Below, in pieces: positions 17,008 to 25,653 of a stretch of DNA of 64,000 nt (positions are counted from its first letter, which is position 1; each line of letters begins with the position of its first letter). Location: the NCBI GenBank assembly GCA_025210525.1, contig JAOARP010000010.1, positions 1 through 64,000 on the forward strand, given 5' to 3'. A program made the position numbers and the translations under genes. Under the pieces are notes generated by a model. That model ran no database searches. It had not been told where the DNA came from and was given only the letters and a program-made list of their open reading frames with translations. The DNA is from Marinisporobacter sp. Lineage in GTDB: Bacteria > Bacillota > Clostridia > Peptostreptococcales > Thermotaleaceae.

Positions 17008-18468
17008 TTATATCTGGGTACGGTTAATCATTCTTCCATTATACGCATCAAAATAATAAATCATTTGATCCGTTTTTATAATCCATATAGGTATTAATTT
17101 ATTCGGTTTTTTTGAAGGCTGATTATAATATCCAACCTCCACTTTCCTAATAGTTGATAATACATTTTTTAAAATTTCTTTTTGATCTATAGTTTTTTCT
17201 TGATCTATAGCTCTTAAGAAATCTCCTTTTATAAAACTAAAGTTCATATCTATTATTTGAGGCGCTGATAATACAGTCATATTTTCTTCATCTTCTAATA
17301 ATTTTATAGCTATTTTTTCTCTTTTTAAAAACCTTTTGTAATAGATTACCTGCTCTCCTAATACTTCTACCTGAACAGCTCCATCCATCATCTTTTGTTT
17401 ATTATCTGTTTCATAATAAACAGGTAGACCATTGATCCTATATCCAAAGGATAATATAAATCTATTCTTTTGAGTGAGTTCTATATTCTTTAGATAAATA
17501 TCTACATTAGACCAGCTTCCATGCTCATTAATAAACTGAAGAGCAATCTTTAAAGCATCTTCAGTAGAAATATTCTTTGAAGATTTTTGAGGATCTATTT
17601 TTTCTATATAGTGAAGCACTCCTAGATCATCTATTTTTAATTCCTTTTGTCCATATCCATACATATAAATAACCGAACCACTCGTCTCTCTGATTTTTCT
17701 TACAAAATCAAGATTTTCTCCAAAAAATGTACCTGCAAAAGATTCTACTTGCCCATCATTTGTAGGATCGATTTCTTGTACGACTTGTACTTCATGTATA
17801 TTCTCATTGAGTTCAATAGGCATGATACTTTTATTTTCTACTGGATATATATCTTGTGTGGAATAATAAGCATCATATCCATTCTCTTCAATATTTTTAA
17901 TTATATTTAAAAGGCTATCGTTGTTCCTAGCACCTTTTACCACATAATATTCTCCGTCTCTTTGGCTTGCCATATAAATACTCGTGTCATCCTTTGATGA
18001 AATCAAAATACTATCAAATGCTTCTATTTCATCAACAATTTCTGTTTCTTTTGCTATTTCTTTTAATAGATTTGCTGACATAGTATATCCAAATTTCATT
18101 TCAATGGAACGAAAATCCCTTGCTTCTTCCCATAATCCTTCATCGATCAATTCTACCTTAAAATCCTTCTTAGATATTTGATCTCTAATGGTCTCAATTG
18201 TACCTTTCCATATTCCATAACTGTCAGAATAAATAAGAGTATGAAGACCACCCCCAAAGTTAATGCAAAAACTTTGGGGGCTTAGGATATCTGAAATATT
18301 ATCAATATTCCCTTGGCTTCTTACCTCTATAGTTTCCATCTGCCTTATAGAAGGTATAATTTTTGTTAGAGAAATACGTTCCCATAGCTGTTGATTGAGT
18401 GCAATGCTTAATACAAAGAGCATTGTTAGCAAAATCGTTTTAAAATTTTCTTTTCCTATTTTTCTCAT
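17008..18468 (-). CDS. walH: WalH/YycH-type regulator of the WalK kinase
   Basis: A 486-aa protein with an N-terminal helix (about residues 9-26: FKTILLTMLFVLSIALNQQ) and a long extracellular part. Family-like stretches include NKLIPIWIIKTDQMIYYFDA close to the C-terminus. The position walR-walK-(unknown)-walH-walI is as in other Firmicutes, with one extra gene between walK and walH. WalH is known to act with WalI on WalK through the membrane helices. Confidence 0.83.
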   Translation of the reverse strand: MRKIGKENFKTILLTMLFVLSIALNQQLWERISLTKIIPSIRQMETIEVRSQGNIDNISDILSPQSFCINFGGGLHTLIYSDSYGIWKGTIETIRDQISKKDFKVELIDEGLWEEARDFRSIEMKFGYTMSANLLKEIAKETEIVDEIEAFDSILISSKDDTSIYMASQRDGEYYVVKGARNNDSLLNIIKNIEENGYDAYYSTQDIYPVENKSIMPIELNENIHEVQVVQEIDPTNDGQVESFAGTFFGENLDFVRKIRETSGSVIYMYGYGQKELKIDDLGVLHYIEKIDPQKSSKNISTEDALKIALQFINEHGSWSNVDIYLKNIELTQKNRFILSFGYRINGLPVYYETDNKQKMMDGAVQVEVLGEQVIYYKRFLKREKIAIKLLEDEENMTVLSAPQIIDMNFSFIKGDFLRAIDQEKTIDQKEILKNVLSTIRKVEVGYYNQPSKKPNKLIPIWIIKTDQMIYYFDAYNGRMINRTQI

Positions 18469-18528
18469 TTATACACACCCTAATCTTATTTTTGTTCTAG
18501 GATGCCACTAAGTACATTTACTTCAAAT

Positions 18529-19017
18529 TTATTCTTTTAAATCATCTAGTACATCTGTAACTTTTGTTTCTGGTATTTGATCCAAAATTTCATTCATCTC
18601 TTCTTCTTTATCTTTTACTGTAAAACTTTTAGTAATCGCATCTTGTTCATTGCCTTCTTCATCTTCAATGTCAAATACGATTTTATACTCCCCTGGTTCC
18701 AAATCTTTTAATTGTTTTGTATACATACCAAGGGTTTCTCCTGGGTCTATCTTTTCACCATCTATTATAGATTCTTCTTCTGTTCCCTCTTTATAGACAC
18801 TCAGTGTAACAGAAACATCATTTCGAACTTTTACAGATATCAAAAGACTATCTTGTACAATAATATCCTTTTTAGGACTGATAATTTCTAAAGCTTCTTC
18901 ATTTTCATTAATAGAATATATATAACTTGGGACTGGTCTGTAAGCAGCATATCCGGTGCTAGCAGAAGCTCCTAATATTACTAAAACCAGTGCACTAGTA
19001 ATCATACTTCTTCTCAT
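18529..19017 (-). CDS. Exported protein of unknown function in the wal operon
   Basis: About 162 aa from the ATG at 19017 (GGGAGG seven bases upstream). A signal peptide is visible: RRSMITSALVLVILGASAST, followed by GYAA as a possible cleavage site. Residues about 40-130 look like a beta-rich Ig/Big-type domain with many Asp/Glu (IISPKKDIIVQDSLLISVKV, then PGEYKIVFDIEDEEG). The C-terminus is acidic. I do not recognise the family. It lies between walK and walH, where Bacillus has no gene. Two perfect DnaA boxes lie just upstream. Confidence 0.8.
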   Translation of the reverse strand: MRRSMITSALVLVILGASASTGYAAYRPVPSYIYSINENEEALEIISPKKDIIVQDSLLISVKVRNDVSVTLSVYKEGTEEESIIDGEKIDPGETLGMYTKQLKDLEPGEYKIVFDIEDEEGNEQDAITKSFTVKDKEEEMNEILDQIPETKVTDVLDDLKE

Positions 19018-19032
19018 GATCATTCCTCCCGC

Positions 19033-19069
19033 TGTGGATAACTCTGATTTTGCTTCTATATTATCCACA
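19033..19069. promoter_or_regulatory. Pair of perfect DnaA boxes, inverted
   Basis: TGTGGATAA at 19033-19041 (minus-strand box) and TTATCCACA at 19061-19069 (plus-strand box), both exact, in the short gap between walK and the unknown exported gene. A third exact box is inside walK at 19273-19281. They may bind DnaA and affect transcription within the wal operon. Confidence 0.6.
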
Positions 19070-19127
19070 TTATATCCTATTATTATTACAAATATATTAC
19101 GACCATTTTAAAATAGGATTACACGCC

Positions 19128-20918
19128 CTATCCTTTTAATGGTAATATAATGATTACTTCGGTCCCTTCTCCATCTTGACTTTTTACTTGAACATGCCCA
19201 TTATGTGCTTTTATAATCTGATGTGCTATAGAAAGCCCTAATCCTGTACCACCCATTTCTCGAGATCTCGCTTTATCCACACGATAAAATCTTTCAAATA
19301 ATCTTGGAATATCCTTTTGCGGTATTCCCATACCATTGTCAATAATACGAATAATCCCTTTATCATCTTCTTTTTCAAGGATTACTTTGATATCCCCATC
19401 TTCTGGTGTATACTTGATGGCATTACTAATGATATTAATAATGACCTGTTCTATTTTATCCTGATCCATAAGACCTATAACACTTTGTTCTCCTGTCTTA
19501 AAATCTAAGTTTTGTTGTTTATTTTTTGCATTGATATACATTTTTAAAACAGTATTTTCAAGTAATTTCACTAAATCAACTTCCTGCTTATTCCATGATT
19601 CTCTTCTATAATCAAGCCTCGAAAGCTGAAGCAAGTCCCTAACTAACCTATTCATTCTATCTGCTTCACTATTGACTACATTTAGAAAATGTTCTGTAAT
19701 TTCTCGATTATCTAAAGCACCATCTAGAAGGGTTTCTGTGTAGCTTTTAATACTCGTAAGGGGTGTCTTTAGTTCATGAGAGACATTCGCAACAAATTCT
19801 TTTCTCATATTATCAAGCTTTTGTCTTTCTGTAATATCTTGTATTACCATAACAATCCCTGTTTTTTCACCTTTTTCATCTTTAAATGGCGCATAGTTTA
19901 CTTGGAATATAGAATGGTTAAATTCAATCATCTCACCGCCAACTCGCTCAGGACAGTTTTCTTCAATATAAGGAATCATTAACTTTTCATTGTAACTTCT
20001 CATCAAATCATCATAAGCCCTATTTTCAATATCTTCTTCTGATAAGTGTAACATCTTCATAGCTGTAGGATTAGCATGAATAATTTTCCCTTCATTGTTT
20101 ACAGCAATCAATCCATCTGCCATATAGCTAAGAATGGTTTCAAGCTTACTTTTTTCACTTGAAATCTCAGAAAGAGTACTATTTAGTTTTTCTCTTGCAT
20201 AATTAAACATTTCAGCTAATTGCCCAATCTCATCGTCAGATTTTACTTCAACTACTTGATTAAAATCTCCCTTTGCCATTCTTGCAGCCTTTACTGTAAC
20301 ATCTGTGATGGGCTCTGTAATACTTCTAGCAATCCAAAATCCTAATACTACTGTAATTGCTAATGCTAAGAGAGTTGCTTGGGTTAGAATCATTTTTGAT
20401 TTATCTAGTGTTTTATAAATATCTGATAGATCTGCTCTTATATACAATATTCCTTTAATAAATTCATCTTGATCCTGTATGGGAAAAGCCATATTTTTTG
20501 TAGTAATCTGACGTGTACTTGTATTAATAATAATATCTTTTTCTCCCTCTTGACCATTTCTAGCATCTGTAAGGAGTGTATAATCTAGTACTTCTATGGC
20601 ATTATCATTGGTGCCACTATTTTTACTTCTAGCAATAATTTTAAAGTCTCTATTTACAACAAATATTTCTTCTTTTAAACCTGTCGGCCATTGCTCTATA
20701 TTTCTTTGAATCTCTTCTTTGCTCTCATTCAAACTGTCAAATTGAGAAATGGTCTGAACAAGCCCCTCTCGATTACCAAAGTTTGTTAGATTTTCACTAA
20801 CCATACCTAAATGATACTCTTGAAACTCTTGGATAATAAATACGCCAACAATCAACATGGCAATATACACAGGCAAGAAGTATATGGTAATAAATTTCCA
20901 CCTTATACTTTTAAACAT
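19128..20918 (-). CDS. walK: WalK/YycG sensor histidine kinase
   Basis: A 596-aa membrane kinase. Order: helix at about 13-30, extracellular PAS-like domain, second helix at about 178-196, HAMP, cytoplasmic PAS (near 256-360), HisKA with phospho-acceptor His in FVANVSHELKTPLTSIKSY, and HATPase with N box NIISNAIKYTPEDG and G2 box GGTGLGLSIA. WalK senses cell-wall state and phosphorylates WalR. walR ends one base upstream of its ATG region, so the two are co-transcribed. Confidence 0.96.
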   Translation of the reverse strand: MFKSIRWKFITIYFLPVYIAMLIVGVFIIQEFQEYHLGMVSENLTNFGNREGLVQTISQFDSLNESKEEIQRNIEQWPTGLKEEIFVVNRDFKIIARSKNSGTNDNAIEVLDYTLLTDARNGQEGEKDIIINTSTRQITTKNMAFPIQDQDEFIKGILYIRADLSDIYKTLDKSKMILTQATLLALAITVVLGFWIARSITEPITDVTVKAARMAKGDFNQVVEVKSDDEIGQLAEMFNYAREKLNSTLSEISSEKSKLETILSYMADGLIAVNNEGKIIHANPTAMKMLHLSEEDIENRAYDDLMRSYNEKLMIPYIEENCPERVGGEMIEFNHSIFQVNYAPFKDEKGEKTGIVMVIQDITERQKLDNMRKEFVANVSHELKTPLTSIKSYTETLLDGALDNREITEHFLNVVNSEADRMNRLVRDLLQLSRLDYRRESWNKQEVDLVKLLENTVLKMYINAKNKQQNLDFKTGEQSVIGLMDQDKIEQVIINIISNAIKYTPEDGDIKVILEKEDDKGIIRIIDNGMGIPQKDIPRLFERFYRVDKARSREMGGTGLGLSIAHQIIKAHNGHVQVKSQDGEGTEVIIILPLKG

Positions 20919-20919
20919 A

Positions 20920-21609
20920 CTATGCCCTCCTGAAGTAGTATCCTACTCCTCTTTTTGTTAATATATATTTTGGATTACTTGAGTGGTCCTCTATCTTCTC
21001 TCTTAATCTTCTTACAGTTACATCTACTGTTCTGATGTCACCATAATACTCATATCCCCATACTTCTTCTAATAATTTTTCCCTTGTAAAAACTTGATTT
21101 TCTTGTGTAGCTAAATACTTTAAAAGTTCAAATTCTCTTAATGTAAGTTCTATCACTTCTTCTCTTTTTCTTACTTCGTATTTATTAAGATCTATATTTA
21201 GATCTCCTGAAATAATCATATTCCCTTTTTCACTTGTTCCACTTGCTTCTATTCTTCTAATATTTGCTTTTACTCTTGCTAAAAGCTCTCTCATGCTAAA
21301 AGGCTTTGTAACATAATCATCGGCACCAAGTTCAAGACCTAACACCTTGTCTACTTCTTCTTCCTTTGCTGTAAGCATTAGAATAGGCATATTGAAATTT
21401 TCTCTCACTTTTTTACATACCTGAAATCCATCCATTTTGGGTAGCATAACGTCTAATAAGATAAGATCTGGTTCCACTTGGTAAGTTTTTTGTACAGCTT
21501 CTTCTCCATCAGAAGCTACACTCACATCATACCCTTCTTTTTCCAAGTTAAACTTTAATATCTCCGAAATCGTCCTCTCATCATCCACTACCAATATTTT
21601 TCTACCCAT
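20920..21609 (-). CDS. walR: WalR/YycF response regulator
   Basis: A 229-aa OmpR-family regulator. The receiver domain has the acidic pair DDE near residue 9, the phospho-acceptor Asp in [14 protein letters not shown] and the conserved Lys in [16 protein letters not shown]. The winged-helix domain ends with KRGVGYYF. It controls peptidoglycan hydrolase and other wall genes and is usually essential in Firmicutes. It heads the operon; a TGATATAAT extended -10 lies about 50 bases upstream. Confidence 0.97.
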   Translation of the reverse strand: MGRKILVVDDERTISEILKFNLEKEGYDVSVASDGEEAVQKTYQVEPDLILLDVMLPKMDGFQVCKKVRENFNMPILMLTAKEEEVDKVLGLELGADDYVTKPFSMRELLARVKANIRRIEASGTSEKGNMIISGDLNIDLNKYEVRKREEVIELTLREFELLKYLATQENQVFTREKLLEEVWGYEYYGDIRTVDVTVRRLREKIEDHSSNPKYILTKRGVGYYFRRA

Positions 21610-21658
21610 TTTTTCACCCCATCATTATCTTCATTCTTTTTATCACATATCTTCTATG

Positions 21659-21667
21659 ATTATATCA
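21659..21667 (-). promoter_or_regulatory. Extended -10 promoter of walR
   Basis: Minus strand TGATATAAT, an extended -10 element. A -35 of TTGAGG lies 19 bases upstream, which is longer than ideal but tolerated with an extended -10. Confidence 0.5.
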
Positions 21668-21710
21668 CAAAAATATTTGTATACCTCAAAAAATAATCTT
21701 CCTAAGTACA

Positions 21711-21743
21711 TTTACAGGAACTGCTTTTAGCAGTTCCTGTAAA
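21711..21743. terminator. Perfect hairpin between the MA-type peptidase and walR
   Basis: A 14-bp perfect stem (21711-21724 with 21730-21743) and 5-base loop, just past the peptidase stop. Neither side has a T-run, so it may be an RNA 3'-end stabiliser or weak terminator. Confidence 0.55.
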
Positions 21744-21753
21744 TTCGCCCTAT

Positions 21754-22542
21754 TTATTTTGCAAAGATTGCTTCAAAACTTCTTCCATATCCTAAATCTT
21801 TTAAAAGCTGATTGATTTCATCAAACCCTTCTCTTTCTACCATCTCTTTTACAATCTCAAAAGATCTTTTATAAGCTAGCATCATATCAAGCTTATGAAA
21901 GTCATCTGTAAGCTCCTCTACCGTATAAGGTTTTTCTTCGTAGGATAAAGTTTCTCCCCAGACATATCCCGTTTGAAGATATTCCTGATATAACGCAACC
22001 CCTTCAGTAAACCATAGCGGATAATTCCCTCTCGTCAGATCATCTACTAATAAATGAGTAAATTCATGAACCATGGGTCCTTCATTCATAAAAATTTCTT
22101 CTATTTCTTCACCTTGAGGAATCCATAATCTAGGAGATAGTATTTGAATAGTAGATGCAAAGTATACACCCATAGGTGGTTTTCCTTGCTTTAGAGAAGC
22201 ATTGTTCATCAAATCCTCTGGATTATCATAAACAATAACAGTTGTTTTATGTTCAGGATGGTAGTTAAAGCGATCACAAACTTCTTTATAATGCTTTTCA
22301 GAAGCTTTAGCGACAAGATCTATGATTTTCTCGTCTTCCATAGGATATCTTATAATAAAATGTTCTGTTTCTTTTGTTTTATAGTCTTTTGTTTTATAAA
22401 GTATAAGTTCATGTTGTATCTTCCTAAAAAGAGGATAACCATGAACTTTTAAAACTTTATAATTAAATATTCCAATTGTCATTAAAAATATTACTAAAAA
22501 TAAAATAAATTTGTTGATTTTTTTATTCAATACTCTTCTCAT
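21754..22542 (-). CDS. Peptidase MA-superfamily (gluzincin-like) metallopeptidase
   Basis: About 262 aa from the ATG at 22542, with GAGGAGGGG upstream. An N-terminal hydrophobic segment (KFILFLVIFLMTIGIFNYK) suggests membrane anchoring or export. The zinc motif is HEFTHLLVDDL, and the third ligand glutamate is in LWFTEGVALYQEYL, the gluzincin arrangement HExxH...E. The protein is likely extracellular. It precedes walR and is followed by a perfect hairpin. Confidence 0.82.
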   Translation of the reverse strand: MRRVLNKKINKFILFLVIFLMTIGIFNYKVLKVHGYPLFRKIQHELILYKTKDYKTKETEHFIIRYPMEDEKIIDLVAKASEKHYKEVCDRFNYHPEHKTTVIVYDNPEDLMNNASLKQGKPPMGVYFASTIQILSPRLWIPQGEEIEEIFMNEGPMVHEFTHLLVDDLTRGNYPLWFTEGVALYQEYLQTGYVWGETLSYEEKPYTVEELTDDFHKLDMMLAYKRSFEIVKEMVEREGFDEINQLLKDLGYGRSFEAIFAK

Positions 22543-22705
22543 TAGTATCCCCTCCTCATTATTAGAGTATGTAAACAAGGAGACACCTTTATATTATAGC
22601 ACAATATTATGTAAACTTCATTGGAAATAATAAGAAAACTCATGACGAACACTTCATACCCCTTTCGCATACATTAGTATTGAAAATAGATAATATGGAG
22701 TGAGC

Positions 22706-24055
22706 ATGATGAAAATGAATGTAAGAAAAGTTAGATCTCAATTCGTTCATCCCGTAGTAGTAGCACGAATGTCCGCTGGAACAAAAGAAAAAATTCAAAC
22801 CATCGTATATAGCCAAGGCACTTGTGATCATATCCGTGATTTAATATTAGATGCTGGAGGAAAAATAAAGTATGAACTTCCACTCATTAATGCTCTTGTA
22901 GCAGAGCTTCCATCAAAGGTAATTGATGAGGTGGCCGCACAGCATATGATTCAGTTTATCAACCATGATGCAAAGGTTTTTAAATGTATGGATAATGCTT
23001 CAGTAGCCGTTGCTGGTCATTTAGTGCATGATGTAGGTTACACTGGAAAAGGAGTAGGTATTGCAGTTCTCGATACAGGGGTCTATCCCCACGATGACTT
23101 AGTAAAACCAAATAACAGAATCATTGCTTTTAAGGATATTGTTAATAATAAATCTTATCCTTATGATGATGATGGACATGGAACTCATGTAGCAGGAATC
23201 GCTGCTGGTAGTGGTTATGCAAATAAAAAATACATGGGTATCGCACCTGAGGCAAACATTATAGGAGTAAAGGTTTTAGATGAGACTGGAAGTGGATCTA
23301 CCTCTGACATATTAGCAGGACTTCAATGGGTTATTGATAATAAAGACAAATACAATATTAAAGTTGTCAATATGTCTCTAGGTGCACCAGCAGAAAAATC
23401 TTATCGTGAAGATCCTTTAGCAAGAGGCGCTGCTGAAGCTGCACGTCATGGCCTCACAGTAATTACTGCTGCTGGAAATAGTGGTCCCAATCCTCGCACC
23501 ATTACAAGCCCTGGCATTAGCCCATCGGTTCTTACTGTAGGTGCTGTAGACGACAACCGCACTACCTCCTATGAAGATGATTTTATCGCTAGCTTCTCAA
23601 GTAGAGGTCCTACCACTGGTGGTCTTTCAAAGCCTGATATAGTAGCTCCAGGAGTGGATATCATGTCTTTGTCTAACAGAGGTCATGCTAGTTATGTAAG
23701 TCATTCTGGTACTTCCATGGCAACTCCTATGGTTGCAGGAACAGCGGCACTTCTTTATGAAAAGGAACCTAATATCTCCTCATCAGAAGTTCAATCTAGA
23801 CTTACAGGTACAGCTATCAATATTGGGGACAGTATCTATTCTGAAGGTGCTGGAATTCTCAATATAAGTGGTACACTGGATTTAGATAAAGAAGAATTCC
23901 AAAAACCAGATGAATATAAAGATGAAAATCCTAATCTTCATCATGATGAAAGAGAATTCCATCCACCAAGAAGACCTAGAAGAAGTTTTAATTTAGGTGC
24001 TTTAACTAATCTTTTAGATCCTAGTTTATTACCCCTTCTTTTATTATTGCTATAA
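22706..24055 (+). CDS. Subtilisin-like S8 serine protease
   Basis: About 449 aa. The catalytic triad is seen as Asp in VLDTGVYPHDDL, His in GHGTHVAGIAAG and Ser in SGTSMATPMVAGTAAL. There is a short N-terminal prodomain (residues about 10-95) but no hydrophobic signal peptide, so it may be intracellular or exported by an unusual path. The C-terminal tail is unusual: a proline/arginine stretch (HPPRRPRRSFNLGALTNL) ending in LLPLLLLLL. GGAG precedes the ATG at 22706 (another ATG follows directly). Confidence 0.92.
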   Translation: MMKMNVRKVRSQFVHPVVVARMSAGTKEKIQTIVYSQGTCDHIRDLILDAGGKIKYELPLINALVAELPSKVIDEVAAQHMIQFINHDAKVFKCMDNASVAVAGHLVHDVGYTGKGVGIAVLDTGVYPHDDLVKPNNRIIAFKDIVNNKSYPYDDDGHGTHVAGIAAGSGYANKKYMGIAPEANIIGVKVLDETGSGSTSDILAGLQWVIDNKDKYNIKVVNMSLGAPAEKSYREDPLARGAAEAARHGLTVITAAGNSGPNPRTITSPGISPSVLTVGAVDDNRTTSYEDDFIASFSSRGPTTGGLSKPDIVAPGVDIMSLSNRGHASYVSHSGTSMATPMVAGTAALLYEKEPNISSSEVQSRLTGTAINIGDSIYSEGAGILNISGTLDLDKEEFQKPDEYKDENPNLHHDEREFHPPRRPRRSFNLGALTNLLDPSLLPLLLLLL

Positions 24056-24056
24056 A

Positions 24057-24084
24057 AAAAACCTAGCTAATTTAGCTAGGTTTT
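24057..24084. terminator. Terminator between convergent S8 protease and M23 genes
   Basis: AAAACCTAGCTAA and its perfect complement TTTAGCTAGGTTTT form a palindrome with A-run and T-run on its sides. It reaches the last bases of the M23 gene, so it could serve both convergent genes. Confidence 0.85.
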
Positions 24085-25471
24085 AATATCTTACATATCT
24101 TAAAGGATTTACAGGCGTTCCATTTTTCCTTACTTCAAAATGTAAATGTGACCCCGTACTATTTCCTGTACTTCCCATTTTAGAAATAGTCTGTCCTTTG
24201 AATACCTTTTGTCCTTTTTTTACAAGAATCTTACTATTGTGTGCATACCAAGTTTGTGTATTTCCACCATGATCAATAATCACACACTTCCCGTAGGCAC
24301 CTTTCCAACCAGCATAGATAACTACTCCTCCATCTGCTGCTTTTACAGGAGTACCTATTGGATTGGCAATATCTATTCCCGTATGCTTTCTACCCCATCT
24401 CCATCCAAATGGAGAAGTCAATCTCCCTCTAGTTGGGTTGCTAAGCTTTCCCGTCCCTTTCTTTGGCGGAGGGTTTTTAGTTCCTTTTAATACGATTTGG
24501 GTTTTAGGTTCTTTCTCTATTTTTTCTTCTAAAACCTTTCTATTGTGCTCTACTCCATTATATTTCACAACTTCTGCTACTATTTCTCTTTTTCCATCTT
24601 CACCTTTTACTTTTATTTTTTTATCCCCTTTATAAAGGACACTTGTTTCTTCAAATTTTACTTCATAAGGAATGGCTTCCTCTAATATTACCTTTTCAAC
24701 TGTGGCAACAGTTAAAAGAGGCTTTGGTACAATCAAACTAATCTTTTGGTTAATTTGCAATCGTTCGGGATTTACATCTGGATTCGCTTTTACTAAATCA
24801 TCCACGCTTAATTTATATTTTTTTGCAATGGTCCAAAAACTTTCTCCTTGTTGTACTTCATGGACTTGTTCTTCTTCTGTTCCTTGCAAAATAATCTTCG
24901 TTGCATCTTCCCCTGTTTTTAAGCTATCTACTTCTGCATCTATTGTATCTATTTTTACCCCTTCAGCAAAATATACTTTTTCATATTTTTTTTCTTCATC
25001 TACATAAGTTTTTTTAATTTCTTCTAATACTTTTTCTGCTTCTTCTTTTTTCGCTACTGCTGCAATTACTTGATCTCCTGCTTTTATCCCATAAGCCTTC
25101 ACTTCAAAATGCATCATTTTTTGTATAGCTTTTTCTATGTCTTTTATTTCTGTCAATTCTCCGTCTTTTGCTTTTGTTCTTTCGAAAACAATACTCTCAT
25201 GTACAATAATATCTTTACTGTATACTTTATGTAATCTCTTTTGTATATTATCAAGGACATCTTTAAAATCTTTTTCTGTCCTTACAATCCCTAATTCTTT
25301 TCCATCTATTTTTACAATATATGCTGTATTATAGGTGTAAGCAAATATTCCGATGATCAATAGGGCTATAATTAATCCTATATATATTTTCCCTTTTCCA
25401 TCTATATTCAGTTTTTTATAATATTCCGAAAACCTATTGCCCAAGCTCTGAGAGCATTCCTCTGTTTTCAT
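24083..25471 (-). CDS. LysM-G5-M23 peptidoglycan endopeptidase
   Basis: A 462-aa protein. Order: N-terminal membrane helix (IYIGLIIALLIIGIFAYTY), LysM domain (EVQQGESFWTIAKKYKLSVD; about residues 207-250), G5-like domain (about 255-335), then the M23 domain with HTGIDIANPIGTPV, AHNSKILVKKGQKV and HLHFEVRKNGTPVNP. The zinc ligands are complete, so it is probably an active Zn endopeptidase cutting peptide cross-links in the wall outside the membrane. It lies near the wal regulon but in its own transcript; TATAAT-like elements lie in the 180 bases upstream. Confidence 0.92.
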   Translation of the reverse strand: MKTEECSQSLGNRFSEYYKKLNIDGKGKIYIGLIIALLIIGIFAYTYNTAYIVKIDGKELGIVRTEKDFKDVLDNIQKRLHKVYSKDIIVHESIVFERTKAKDGELTEIKDIEKAIQKMMHFEVKAYGIKAGDQVIAAVAKKEEAEKVLEEIKKTYVDEEKKYEKVYFAEGVKIDTIDAEVDSLKTGEDATKIILQGTEEEQVHEVQQGESFWTIAKKYKLSVDDLVKANPDVNPERLQINQKISLIVPKPLLTVATVEKVILEEAIPYEVKFEETSVLYKGDKKIKVKGEDGKREIVAEVVKYNGVEHNRKVLEEKIEKEPKTQIVLKGTKNPPPKKGTGKLSNPTRGRLTSPFGWRWGRKHTGIDIANPIGTPVKAADGGVVIYAGWKGAYGKCVIIDHGGNTQTWYAHNSKILVKKGQKVFKGQTISKMGSTGNSTGSHLHFEVRKNGTPVNPLRYVRY

Positions 25472-25653
25472 TATATGAGGCTCCCTTCTTTTCTCGCTAT
25501 TTCCTACATCTTCTATCTCTACATTATATTGTAATTTCCTTTTCTTGTAATCATTTTGTAATAAATCATAACTATTACATTATATCATAATTTCAAGATC
25601 TAGCAACCTCTTATAAGCTTTAATTACGATTAGTATATGTATAATTCTGGTTA

